Shown here: positions 1-6,479 of the stretch, piece by piece
Layout: each line of letters starts with the position of its first letter
Position numbering within the stretch: position 1 is the stretch's first letter
Origin: CAYQUC01 sp964514215
GTDB lineage: Bacteria > Pseudomonadota > Gammaproteobacteria > UBA6429 > Thiohalophilaceae
Assembly (NCBI GenBank): GCA_964514215.1
Contig: CAZEPW010000061.1
Location: forward strand, 1-20,798
DNA length: 20,798 nt
Direction of reading: 5' to 3'
Translations under genes and position numbers: made by a program
The notes under the pieces: model-generated
Told to the model about the DNA's origin: nothing
What the model saw: only the letters and a program-made list of their open reading frames with translations
The model's database searches: none

Positions 1-959
1 AAAATATAACTATCAATATAACCTTTATCTAATTTGTGCCGGTATAACATTTGACTATCAAAATAACGTGGCACTGTAGTTATTTGATCGGCATCTGGAT
101 CATCATCACCAAATTGTTTATTTAATTGTGCAGGTGAAAATAATAAATCAATGTAACTTCGTCGAAATGCCACATAATAACTATCATCACTATCTTTACT
201 GACAGGCCCCTCAGCAATCATTGATGCTGATATTGTTGAAATATCAAATTTATAACGTTGACGATCGTTTCGTGGCGCACGTAATTTGACATCAATAACA
301 CCACCCAGTTTGTCACCGTATTCAACGGGAAAACCACCTAAAAATATATTTATGTCTTCGACCAATGAAGGATTAATTGTCGAATGAAAACCACCGAAGT
401 GATACAAATACCCTACTGGTGCATTATTAACCCAAACACTATTATCATTTTCATCACTTCCACGCATATAGACTTTTGATGATGACTCAGATGATTCAAC
501 TATACCGGGCAGTGACGTTATTACTTTTAAAGGATCACCTTGACTACCTGGCGCATTGATTAACTCGGATTTGCTTAAACTAATTTTAGAAACTTTTTCT
601 TTAATACGTCGCTCGGTAACTTCAAAACCGATACCCTGCACAACTTGTGGATACAAATAAAGGCTGAATATTAAATTACCTGCGGTATATTCTGTTAGTA
701 AGTCTTGAAATCCCGGTGCGACAATTTTAATTTTATCATTTTCGTTGATATCCTTAAAATTAGCCTGACCTTTATCATTAGTATTTTTTACGAACTGTTC
801 GTCATTAATAACGACATAAGCCCCTTCAATCACAACACCGGTACCACGTTCTTTTATTGTGATATTAATCTCATCAGCATTAATACCCGTATTAAATGCC
901 CATGCAATAGCTGCAAAAAAAATAACTCTAGAGGATTTGACATTACTATTTTGGTACAT
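1..959 (-). CDS. TonB-dependent outer-membrane receptor, N-terminal part (runs off left edge)
   Basis: About 319 codons are present and the frame is still open at base 1, so the C-terminal part and most of the barrel lie outside the window. Translation from the ATG at 957-959 gives a signal peptide (hydrophobic core roughly residues 11-24). A carboxypeptidase-regulatory-like beta domain follows (about 30-105), then a TonB plug domain (about 125-230). The plug contains 'DPLKVITSLPGIV', 'YMRGSDENDNSVWVNNAPV', 'YHFGGFHSTINPSLVEDINIFLGGFPVEYG' (in parts, residues 186-215) and 'LGGVIDVKLR'. These are typical of receptors with a plug that packs against an inner-membrane-energised barrel. The start is supported by AAGGA about 10 bases upstream. 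The substrate cannot be read from the plug. The leader contains a MITE-like element, and a probable promoter and palindrome lie further upstream. The family is clear; the specificity is unknown. Confidence 0.88.
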   Translation of the reverse strand, partial: MYQNSNVKSSRVIFFAAIAWAFNTGINADEINITIKERGTGVVIEGAYVVINDEQFVKNTNDKGQANFKDINENDKIKIVAPGFQDLLTEYTAGNLIFSLYLYPQVVQGIGFEVTERRIKEKVSKISLSKSELINAPGSQGDPLKVITSLPGIVESSESSSKVYMRGSDENDNSVWVNNAPVGYLYHFGGFHSTINPSLVEDINIFLGGFPVEYGDKLGGVIDVKLRAPRNDRQRYKFDISTISASMIAEGPVSKDSDDSYYVAFRRSYIDLLFSPAQLNKQFGDDDPDADQITTVPRYFDSQMLYRHKLDKGYIDSYI

Positions 960-1037
960 TTCGGATAATCCTTATTTACTGTACTTAGCTCTCATTACTA
1001 TAATTGTTTTTAAACTTTAACTATTATCGAAAATTAC

Positions 1038-1192
1038 TATTTAACCTGAACTCGGGATAAGAAAAATATTTACTACTGTTTAAAAATACTATACGAGCAC
1101 AAGTGTCAGGCTACACCCCTTCCGTAGCCGGTGGATTTAGTATTATTCATACGTAACTACTTAATTTGTTTATCTCGAGTTCAAGTTATTTA
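1038..1192. mobile_element. MITE-like element with 17-bp terminal inverted repeats and TATTTA flanking repeats
   Basis: The left end (1044-1060) reads ACCTGAACTCGGGATAA. The right end (1170-1186), reverse-complemented, reads ACTTGAACTCGAGATAA, so 15 of 17 bases match. Both ends are flanked immediately outside by the same hexamer TATTTA (1038-1043 and 1187-1192), as expected for a target-site duplication. The 143-bp interior has no ORF. It carries two nested inverted repeats: AATACTA (1085-1091) with TAGTATT (1138-1144), and GGCTAC (1109-1114) with GTAGCC (1124-1129). This is the pattern of a non-autonomous miniature element mobilised in trans. The parent IS family cannot be assigned from this window. 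The alternative is a structured leader RNA. Confidence 0.6.
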
Positions 1193-1209
1193 CCATCGTT
1201 GTTGAAGCG

Positions 1210-1218
1210 ATTATATCA
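1210..1218 (-). promoter_or_regulatory. Extended -10 promoter for the TonB receptor
   Basis: On the minus strand this reads TGATATAAT, a perfect TATAAT with the TGn extension. No good -35 box lies 16-18 bases upstream, which fits an extended -10 promoter. Predicted transcription would begin near 1203, pass through the MITE-like element, and reach the receptor ATG after about 245 nt of leader. Confidence 0.45.
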
Positions 1219-1235
1219 GTTAATAAAAATCTAAT

Positions 1236-1252
1236 TGTTACAAGCTGTAACA
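1236..1252. promoter_or_regulatory. 17-bp perfect palindrome, candidate operator
   Basis: The site is TGTTACA-AGC-TGTAACA, a perfect 7+3+7 inverted repeat. Relative to the extended -10 on the minus strand it covers the -35 region, the position expected of a dimeric regulator controlling the TonB receptor. The half-site resembles, but does not match in spacing, Zur-type boxes, so the regulator is not assigned. Confidence 0.4.
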
Positions 1253-1354
1253 CTAAATTTAGAAAAACTCTAATTTTTTAAACCCAAATTTAATATCGCT
1301 AAAACTCATATATAGTTACACCTTAGATAAATGTGAATCTGTTGAATTTTTAGT

Positions 1355-1540
1355 TTACTCATCACTGCGATTCATCATAATACATATATTAATACAAGAT
1401 TTTTCGATGAAATAATCGTAGATTAAGTTTCGAGTACATAAAGAAAGGCAATTTAAAACATTTAATCTTACCAGTGTTATTAACACTAACACGACAGAAA
1501 ATAATGATAGCACCAGAGTAAAATATATACGCAGAGCCAT
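1355..1540 (-). CDS. Possible small membrane protein (61 aa), doubtful
   Basis: The ORF begins with a hydrophobic segment (about residues 5-27), followed by a Cys-containing tail with no recognised domain. An AGGG lies 6 bases before the ATG, giving a plausible ribosome binding site. It lies between the dienelactone hydrolase and the receptor on the same strand. Against it are the short length, the very AT-rich surroundings and the lack of family resemblance. It could be a real one-pass membrane peptide or chance. Confidence 0.25.
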   Translation of the reverse strand: MALRIYFTLVLSLFSVVLVLITLVRLNVLNCLSLCTRNLIYDYFIEKSCINICIMMNRSDE

Positions 1541-1597
1541 AACTAACCCTGCACATCAAACACAGATAGAGAAAAAACTAAAACTCATGAGCAAGAC

Positions 1598-2383
1598 TTA
1601 TTTAAATGTTGATTGAAACAATCTTAACATTGCTTGCCACGATGCTTTATCGGCTTTGGCATTGTATTCAAGCGGAAGCCCAAACTTCTTGCCTATTGCG
1701 GTTGCTTTTGGATTTGTAAAGCTGTGTTTCGCGCCATCATAATTAATAAACTTATAATCAATTTTTGAAGCTTGCATTACTTTCTTAAAATTATCGATTT
1801 GTTTTTTTGTTACAAATGGGTCACTTTTTCCATTTAATACTAAAATTTTTGTTTTAATCTCTCCCGCTTTTGGGGTTGTTATAATTTTCATGCCGCCATG
1901 AAAACTTGCAACGGCATCTAACGCCACGCCGCGACGCGCCATTTCCAATGCGATACTACCACCAAAGCAATAACCAACAGCCGCTATTTTATTTGGATTG
2001 GTTGTTTCGTGTTGTTTTAAAATGTTAAGTGCTTCTTTAAAACGACGTTCTGCTACGTCTAATTTAGCCATCACTTGTTTCGAAAATTTAGCCGCATCTT
2101 TAGGATGCGTCGCTTGTTTGCCATTACCGTACATATCCAAAGCAAAAGCAGTATAACCTTGCTCAGCTAACATACGCGCACGTTTTTTGACATAATCATC
2201 ATGTCCCCACCACTCGTGGATCACCAAAACGCCGGGGCGTTTACCACTAACGCTATCATCATAAGCCAAATAACCACTAAACTTAACACCATCAAGTTGA
2301 TAACTTATTGTTTTAATTTGAACGGCTGCATGAACAGATGAGATACTAAAAATACAAAGTAGTAAAAAATGTTTAATTTTCAT
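1598..2383 (-). CDS. Exported dienelactone hydrolase family protein
   Basis: This is a 261-aa alpha/beta hydrolase of the dienelactone hydrolase (carboxymethylenebutenolidase) family. The expected catalytic triad is visible: Cys139 in GYCFGG, Asp188 in NGKSDPF and His220 in DGAKHSF. The family Glu (E57 in VIHEWWG), which tunes the Cys nucleophile, is also present. The first 19 residues (MKIKHFLLLCIFSISSVHA) form a signal peptide, so the enzyme should act in the periplasm, as many proteobacterial DLH paralogues do. Its natural substrate is unknown; classical chlorocatechol-pathway partners are absent here. An AAAGGA lies about 9 bases upstream of the start. The gene is divergent from putA, with 132 bp between the two starts. 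Confidence 0.9.
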   Translation of the reverse strand: MKIKHFLLLCIFSISSVHAAVQIKTISYQLDGVKFSGYLAYDDSVSGKRPGVLVIHEWWGHDDYVKKRARMLAEQGYTAFALDMYGNGKQATHPKDAAKFSKQVMAKLDVAERRFKEALNILKQHETTNPNKIAAVGYCFGGSIALEMARRGVALDAVASFHGGMKIITTPKAGEIKTKILVLNGKSDPFVTKKQIDNFKKVMQASKIDYKFINYDGAKHSFTNPKATAIGKKFGLPLEYNAKADKASWQAMLRLFQSTFK

Positions 2384-2470
2384 AATATTTTTCCTTTATC
2401 CCTATCAGATGGTAAAACGTAATATAAACGAGTTTTTGGTGTTTTAAAATATTAATTTGTTGTCCTAAAC

Positions 2471-2476
2471 TATAAT
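2471..2476 (+). promoter_or_regulatory. Possible -10 element for putA
   Basis: A perfect TATAAT lies 39 bases upstream of the putA ATG in the putA-DLH divergent gap. No convincing -35 hexamer lies at 16-18 bases and there is no TGn extension, so promoter assignment is weak. It may need an activator. Confidence 0.25.
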
Positions 2477-2515
2477 TAACATGGGCTTATTATTTGAGGC
2501 AATTTTGAAGTTTTA

Positions 2516-5500
2516 ATGATTTTTCAATTTCCGATTAAAGGTTATTCTACTGAACGCCAAGCTATCTTAAAAAATTATGCTGTGGACGAAAATACCTATG
2601 TGGATTATTTAGTATCAACAGTTAAAAGCTCTGAGTTATCCTTACAATCAATCCAACGACTTGCAACTAATTTGGTGCTTGAAGTTCGCGTTCGCCATAA
2701 TGAACAACAAGGTATTTTAGCATTCATTCGACAATATAATTTATCAACTGAAGAAGGCATTGTTTTAATGTGTTTGGCCGAAGCCTTATTGCGTATTCCT
2801 GATTCGGCTACCGCGAATAAACTGATACGCGATAAACTAAGCCAAACAAATTGGCAACAATATTTAGGTGAAAGTGATTCGGCATTTGTTAATGCTGCTA
2901 CTTGGGGGTTATTACTCTCGGGTAAATTAGTGCAATTAAAATCAGATGTCACCAATAATATCACACACTATATTAATGCTCTCATTGGTAAATCCAGCGA
3001 AGCCATTATTCGGACGGCATTAAAAGAAGCAATGCATTTTATGGGCACCCAATTTGTACTCGCAGAAACCATTGACGATGCAGTGCGCCATGAAGGCCTA
3101 TTCTCTTTTGATATGTTAGGCGAAGCAGCTATTACTAGCAACACGGCAGATTGTTACTTTAACGATTATTTAGCAGCCATTAAAACTGTTTCTCAACTGG
3201 AAAATTCTAATAACTCTGTTTCAATTAAACTATCTGCTTTACATTGCCGTTATGAATTTGCAAAACAACACGACTTACATATTGAACTCTATCCTAAATT
3301 GAAAGATTTAATTGAAACTGCAATCAAATTAAACGTTGCCATTACTTTAGATGCAGAAGAAGCTAATCGACTTGATATCATGCTTGATGCTTTTAATTAT
3401 ATGTATGATATTGCAGTAAAACATCATTGGCCACACTTGGGTATCGCTGTACAAGCTTATCAATTTCGTAGTTTAACTGTTTTGAAGTGGTTAAATAACA
3501 TTAGCGAAAAAAATGTTTGCAATATTAATGTTCGGTTGGTTAAAGGTGCATATTGGGACACCGAAATTAAACTAGCGCAGCAACAGGGCTTAGATTTTTA
3601 TCCGGTTTATACTCGAAAAGAAAATACTGATTTAGCTTATTTATGTTGTGCGCAAATGTTATTTGACTGTGAGTATATTACACCGCAATTTGCTTCGCAT
3701 AATGCACATACTATTGCAGCGATTATTGAATACTCAAAATCTTATAAAAATAAACCCTTTGAGTTTCAACGTCTTTTTGGTATGGGTGAATTGCTTTATG
3801 ACTGTTTGTTAAAAAAACATAATATCAACTGTCGAGTTTATGCACCGATAGGACGTTATAACTCGCTATTATCGTATTTAGTAAGACGTTTATTAGAAAA
3901 CGGTGCAAACAGTTCATTTGTGCAACGTATTGAAAATTCAGAAATTGATGTTGCCAATATTGTTTGCGATCCAATCGTCACGATAAAACAACATAGCTCA
4001 CATCGTAACCCCCATATCCCGCTACCCAAGGATATATTCAAACCAAAACGTTTAAGTGCCACTGGAATAAATTTAGCCAATTTTCAACAGTTAAATAATC
4101 TAGACAAAATTTTTAATGACACTTATAACAAGCACTATTTTGTATCAGCCATTATTAATGGCACATGCTCTTCTGATATTTGCCATTCAAAAACAACGCA
4201 AAAAATTGTAAACCCAGCAAATAATTCTGATGTTATTGCACAGCTTGAGCTTGCTAACGCTGATGACATTAATAACGCTATGGCATATGCCAAAACTGCT
4301 GCTAAAAAATGGTCGACCAGTGATATCAAATTAAGAACCGATTGCCTAATTAATTTAGCTGATTTAATTGAAAAAAATTCTAATCAACTTGCAGCACTCT
4401 GCGTTAGAGAAGCCGGACGCTGCATTAATGATGCGCTATCTGAAATTCGTGAAGCAATCGACTTCTGTCGATATTATGCAGTTAACGCTGTCGCGCTTTT
4501 TGAGCCACAATCATTAATTGGGCCAACCGGTGAAACTAATATTTTAAAAATTCAAGCTCGGGGTATTTTTGCTTGTATTAGTCCATGGAATTTTCCAATT
4601 GCTATTTTTACTGGCCAAATAACTGCCGCCTTGGTTTGCGGCAATTGTGTGCTTGCCAAACCAGCACAACAAACCAGTTTGTGCGCGAGTAAAATTATTG
4701 AATTGTGTTACTTAGCTGGCATACCACATTCTGTTTTACATTTTTTACCTGCGGCTAGCGTTGATATTAGCAATGCTTTATTTCAACACCCTGATTTAAG
4801 TGGCGTGGTTTTTACCGGTTCATTGGCCAGCGCCAACAATATTAAACAGGCACTCACTTCCCGCCCGGGTGCGATTGTGCCGTTAATCGCTGAAACCGGT
4901 GGCATGAACGCGATGATTGTTGATAGCTCGGCTTTAGCCGAACAAGTCGTAATTGATATTTTAAGCTCTGCTTTTAACAGTGCCGGTCAACGTTGTTCTT
5001 CGTTGCGGTTTTTATACTTACAAGATGATATTGCTAAGACTATTATTGAATTATTATTAGCTGCCGTAGTTGAATTAACAATCGCCGACCCGCATTACTT
5101 AGCCACGGACATTGGACCGTTAATCGATCAAAAGGCGAAAACCAAAGTTTTACAACATTTACGTTATTTAACCGATAGTGATTTTGCAACCAGCTTATAT
5201 GAGGTTAATTTAACGCAACAACACACCCCATCAAACAACTTGTTTGTGCACCCTGCTATATTCGAAATTCAACAGCTGTGCAATATACCCGAAGAAATTT
5301 TTGGGCCGGTATTACATATCATTCGTTACCCGCAGTCAGATTTAATACAAATTGTTAATGATATTAACAACAGCGGCTTTGGTCTCACGTTGGGTATTCA
5401 TAGCCGAATATCCAGCAACATCGAACTGGTTTGCCAACACGCTAAAATTGGTAACATCTACGTAAATCGAAACATCATTGGTGCAGTGGTTGGTGTGCAA

Positions 5501-5647
5501 CCCTTTGGTGGCCAAGGCTGCTCAGGCACCGGACCTAAAGCCGGTGGACCGCATTACTTGAAAGCGTTTTGTACTGAGCAAGTAATCAGCACCAATATTA
5601 CCGCAATTGGCGGTAACAGTAGTTTGCTAAACACCGAGCCAGATTGA
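2516..5647 (+). CDS. putA: Bifunctional proline dehydrogenase / L-glutamate-gamma-semialdehyde dehydrogenase PutA
   Basis: PutA oxidises proline to P5C with FAD and then glutamate semialdehyde to glutamate with NAD+, channelling the intermediate between the two sites. The 1043-aa protein has a helical N-terminal domain, a PRODH barrel (about residues 170-480) and an aldehyde dehydrogenase domain (about 520-1030). In PRODH, the substrate-site Asp279 lies in LDAEEANRLD and the Arg457/Arg458 pair in YLVRRLLENGANSSF. In the dehydrogenase domain, SPWNFPIAIFTG and GVVFTGS mark the NAD site, Glu793 lies in AETGG, catalytic Cys827 in NSAGQRCSS, and VQPFGGQG is near residue 1000. The roughly 50-residue ribbon-helix-helix DNA-binding domain of E. 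coli PutA is absent, so this is a catalytic-only form without autoregulation. The ATG is preceded by a weak GAAG and TTGAGG. It appears monocistronic. Confidence 0.97.
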   Translation: MIFQFPIKGYSTERQAILKNYAVDENTYVDYLVSTVKSSELSLQSIQRLATNLVLEVRVRHNEQQGILAFIRQYNLSTEEGIVLMCLAEALLRIPDSATANKLIRDKLSQTNWQQYLGESDSAFVNAATWGLLLSGKLVQLKSDVTNNITHYINALIGKSSEAIIRTALKEAMHFMGTQFVLAETIDDAVRHEGLFSFDMLGEAAITSNTADCYFNDYLAAIKTVSQLENSNNSVSIKLSALHCRYEFAKQHDLHIELYPKLKDLIETAIKLNVAITLDAEEANRLDIMLDAFNYMYDIAVKHHWPHLGIAVQAYQFRSLTVLKWLNNISEKNVCNINVRLVKGAYWDTEIKLAQQQGLDFYPVYTRKENTDLAYLCCAQMLFDCEYITPQFASHNAHTIAAIIEYSKSYKNKPFEFQRLFGMGELLYDCLLKKHNINCRVYAPIGRYNSLLSYLVRRLLENGANSSFVQRIENSEIDVANIVCDPIVTIKQHSSHRNPHIPLPKDIFKPKRLSATGINLANFQQLNNLDKIFNDTYNKHYFVSAIINGTCSSDICHSKTTQKIVNPANNSDVIAQLELANADDINNAMAYAKTAAKKWSTSDIKLRTDCLINLADLIEKNSNQLAALCVREAGRCINDALSEIREAIDFCRYYAVNAVALFEPQSLIGPTGETNILKIQARGIFACISPWNFPIAIFTGQITAALVCGNCVLAKPAQQTSLCASKIIELCYLAGIPHSVLHFLPAASVDISNALFQHPDLSGVVFTGSLASANNIKQALTSRPGAIVPLIAETGGMNAMIVDSSALAEQVVIDILSSAFNSAGQRCSSLRFLYLQDDIAKTIIELLLAAVVELTIADPHYLATDIGPLIDQKAKTKVLQHLRYLTDSDFATSLYEVNLTQQHTPSNNLFVHPAIFEIQQLCNIPEEIFGPVLHIIRYPQSDLIQIVNDINNSGFGLTLGIHSRISSNIELVCQHAKIGNIYVNRNIIGAVVGVQPFGGQGCSGTGPKAGGPHYLKAFCTEQVISTNITAIGGNSSLLNTEPD

Positions 5648-5698
5648 TTGCGGTATTCCAAGGTTAACTGCATGCGGCAATGACGTGCTGAAATGACT

Positions 5699-5828
5699 AA
5701 TAAACCGCCATCCTAGGTATGTTTTTGGTTAAGATGTAGTATTTAGTTTTTATTATCAATAGATTAAGCTTTTAATCCGCGCCAGAAACATACCAAATGG
5801 CGGGCTATAATACCGAATAAACCGCCAT
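5699..5828. repeat. Compound direct/inverted repeat downstream of putA
   Basis: A 13-bp unit, AATAAACCGCCAT, occurs twice in direct orientation (5699-5711 and 5816-5828). Between them the same CCGCCAT motif appears inverted. Bases 5705-5728 (from CCGCCAT through GGTATGTTT to TGG) pair with 5782-5803 (from CC through AAACATACC to ATGGCGG) as a long imperfect stem with a loop of about 53 nt. A smaller pair, CGGTATT (5651-5657) with AATACCG (5809-5815), encloses it. There is no T-run and no ORF. It could be a small mobile or REP-like element, or the end structure of the putA transcript. Confidence 0.55.
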
Positions 5829-5843
5829 ATCAACACCAAATTG

Positions 5844-5898
5844 ATTGTGTCATTCAGCTTCCATTCAGGCACGCCTCGCTATCATTTAACGACACAAT
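5844..5898. repeat. 8-bp inverted repeat upstream of the glycine-zipper gene
   Basis: ATTGTGTC (5844-5851) and GACACAAT (5891-5898) are perfect complements separated by 39 bases. They lie 37 bp before the start of the next gene, so they could be part of its control region or leader. No known operator is recognised. Confidence 0.25.
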
Positions 5899-5934
5899 GG
5901 TAATCACCGCCACCAACTTGAAACAGGAGCAGCC

Positions 5935-6399
5935 ATGAAAAAGCTTACTTTAAAAATGTTAATTATTTCTATCAGTAGCGTATTGTTTATTAGCACAAGT
6001 TACGCCGGCAGTTATAATAATTCACATCAGTATCGAGGCCATAACTCAGGCTACAACAAACAGCACACACCACGGTATAATTACGGGCATTCAAATAACT
6101 ACCGGAATCGGGGACACGTTCGCACTTACCGTTCACACGATCAATACCGTGTTCACCGTCACCATAGCCAATGTGGGCACCAGTATTATCCACAAAGCCA
6201 CAGTTATGGCTATAGTAACGGCCACGTTAGCAACTCAGTCACTTACATTGAATATGGTGCGAACGATCATACCGCAGCAACTATTGTTGGTGGTGCAATT
6301 GGTGGAGTCGTCGCCAATGATCTTTCTCACGGGGATGGCGTTGCCACTGCTATTGGCGTTGTTACCGGTGCAATAATTGCGGTGGGTTTAGATCATTAA
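5935..6399 (+). CDS. Exported His/Tyr/Gly/Asn-rich glycine-zipper protein
   Basis: The protein has 154 aa and three parts. A signal peptide covers residues 1-24 (MKKLTLKMLIISISSVLFISTSYA). A low-complexity hydrophilic segment (about 25-105) is rich in His, Tyr, Asn, Gly, Ser and Arg and holds one Cys in HRHHSQCGH. A C-terminal glycine-zipper hairpin (about 115-154) contains IVGGAIGGVVAND and ATAIGVVTGAIIAVG, like the glycine-zipper 2TM / Rick_17kDa-type domains of surface proteins. The ribosome binding site is strong (CAGGAG, 8 bases before ATG). The protein is probably attached to or inserted in the outer membrane. The His cluster might bind metal, but this is inference. It lies 80 bp upstream of tamA on the same strand and may be co-transcribed. 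No specific function is recognised. Confidence 0.75.
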   Translation: MKKLTLKMLIISISSVLFISTSYAGSYNNSHQYRGHNSGYNKQHTPRYNYGHSNNYRNRGHVRTYRSHDQYRVHRHHSQCGHQYYPQSHSYGYSNGHVSNSVTYIEYGANDHTAATIVGGAIGGVVANDLSHGDGVATAIGVVTGAIIAVGLDH

Positions 6400-6445
6400 T
6401 TTAAAAATAGTAATTTTAATATAAACCCGTAAAATAATGCTTATT

Positions 6446-6467
6446 GAGGTGAGAATAAATGGACTAA
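6446..6467 (+). promoter_or_regulatory. Strong Shine-Dalgarno with two-codon upstream ORF (Met-Asp-stop) before tamA
   Basis: GAGGTGAG (6446-6453) is the best ribosome-binding sequence in the tamA leader, but it sits 5 bases before ATG-GAC-TAA (6459-6467). That mini-ORF is in frame with tamA and is stopped 12 nt before the tamA ATG. The tamA ATG itself has only an A-rich stretch upstream. Translation of tamA may therefore depend on termination and re-initiation. Confidence 0.4.
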
Positions 6468-6479
6468 ACTAAAAATAGC

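Noticed and set aside
705..968. Plus-strand 87-aa ORF
   Set aside because: Lies antisense within the TonB receptor coding frame and resembles no protein; a shadow ORF.
1044..1186. Cobalamin, TPP or cyclic-di-GMP riboswitch upstream of the TonB receptor
   Set aside because: None of the conserved core blocks of those riboswitches is present; the fold is explained by terminal inverted repeats with flanking direct repeats.
2605..2964. Minus-strand 119-aa ORF inside putA
   Set aside because: Fully antisense to the strongly conserved PutA frame, with no ribosome site or domain.
6149..6376. 75-aa ORF in another frame of the glycine-zipper gene
   Set aside because: The gene frame has a signal peptide, a good ribosome site and a glycine zipper; the overlapping frame has none of these.
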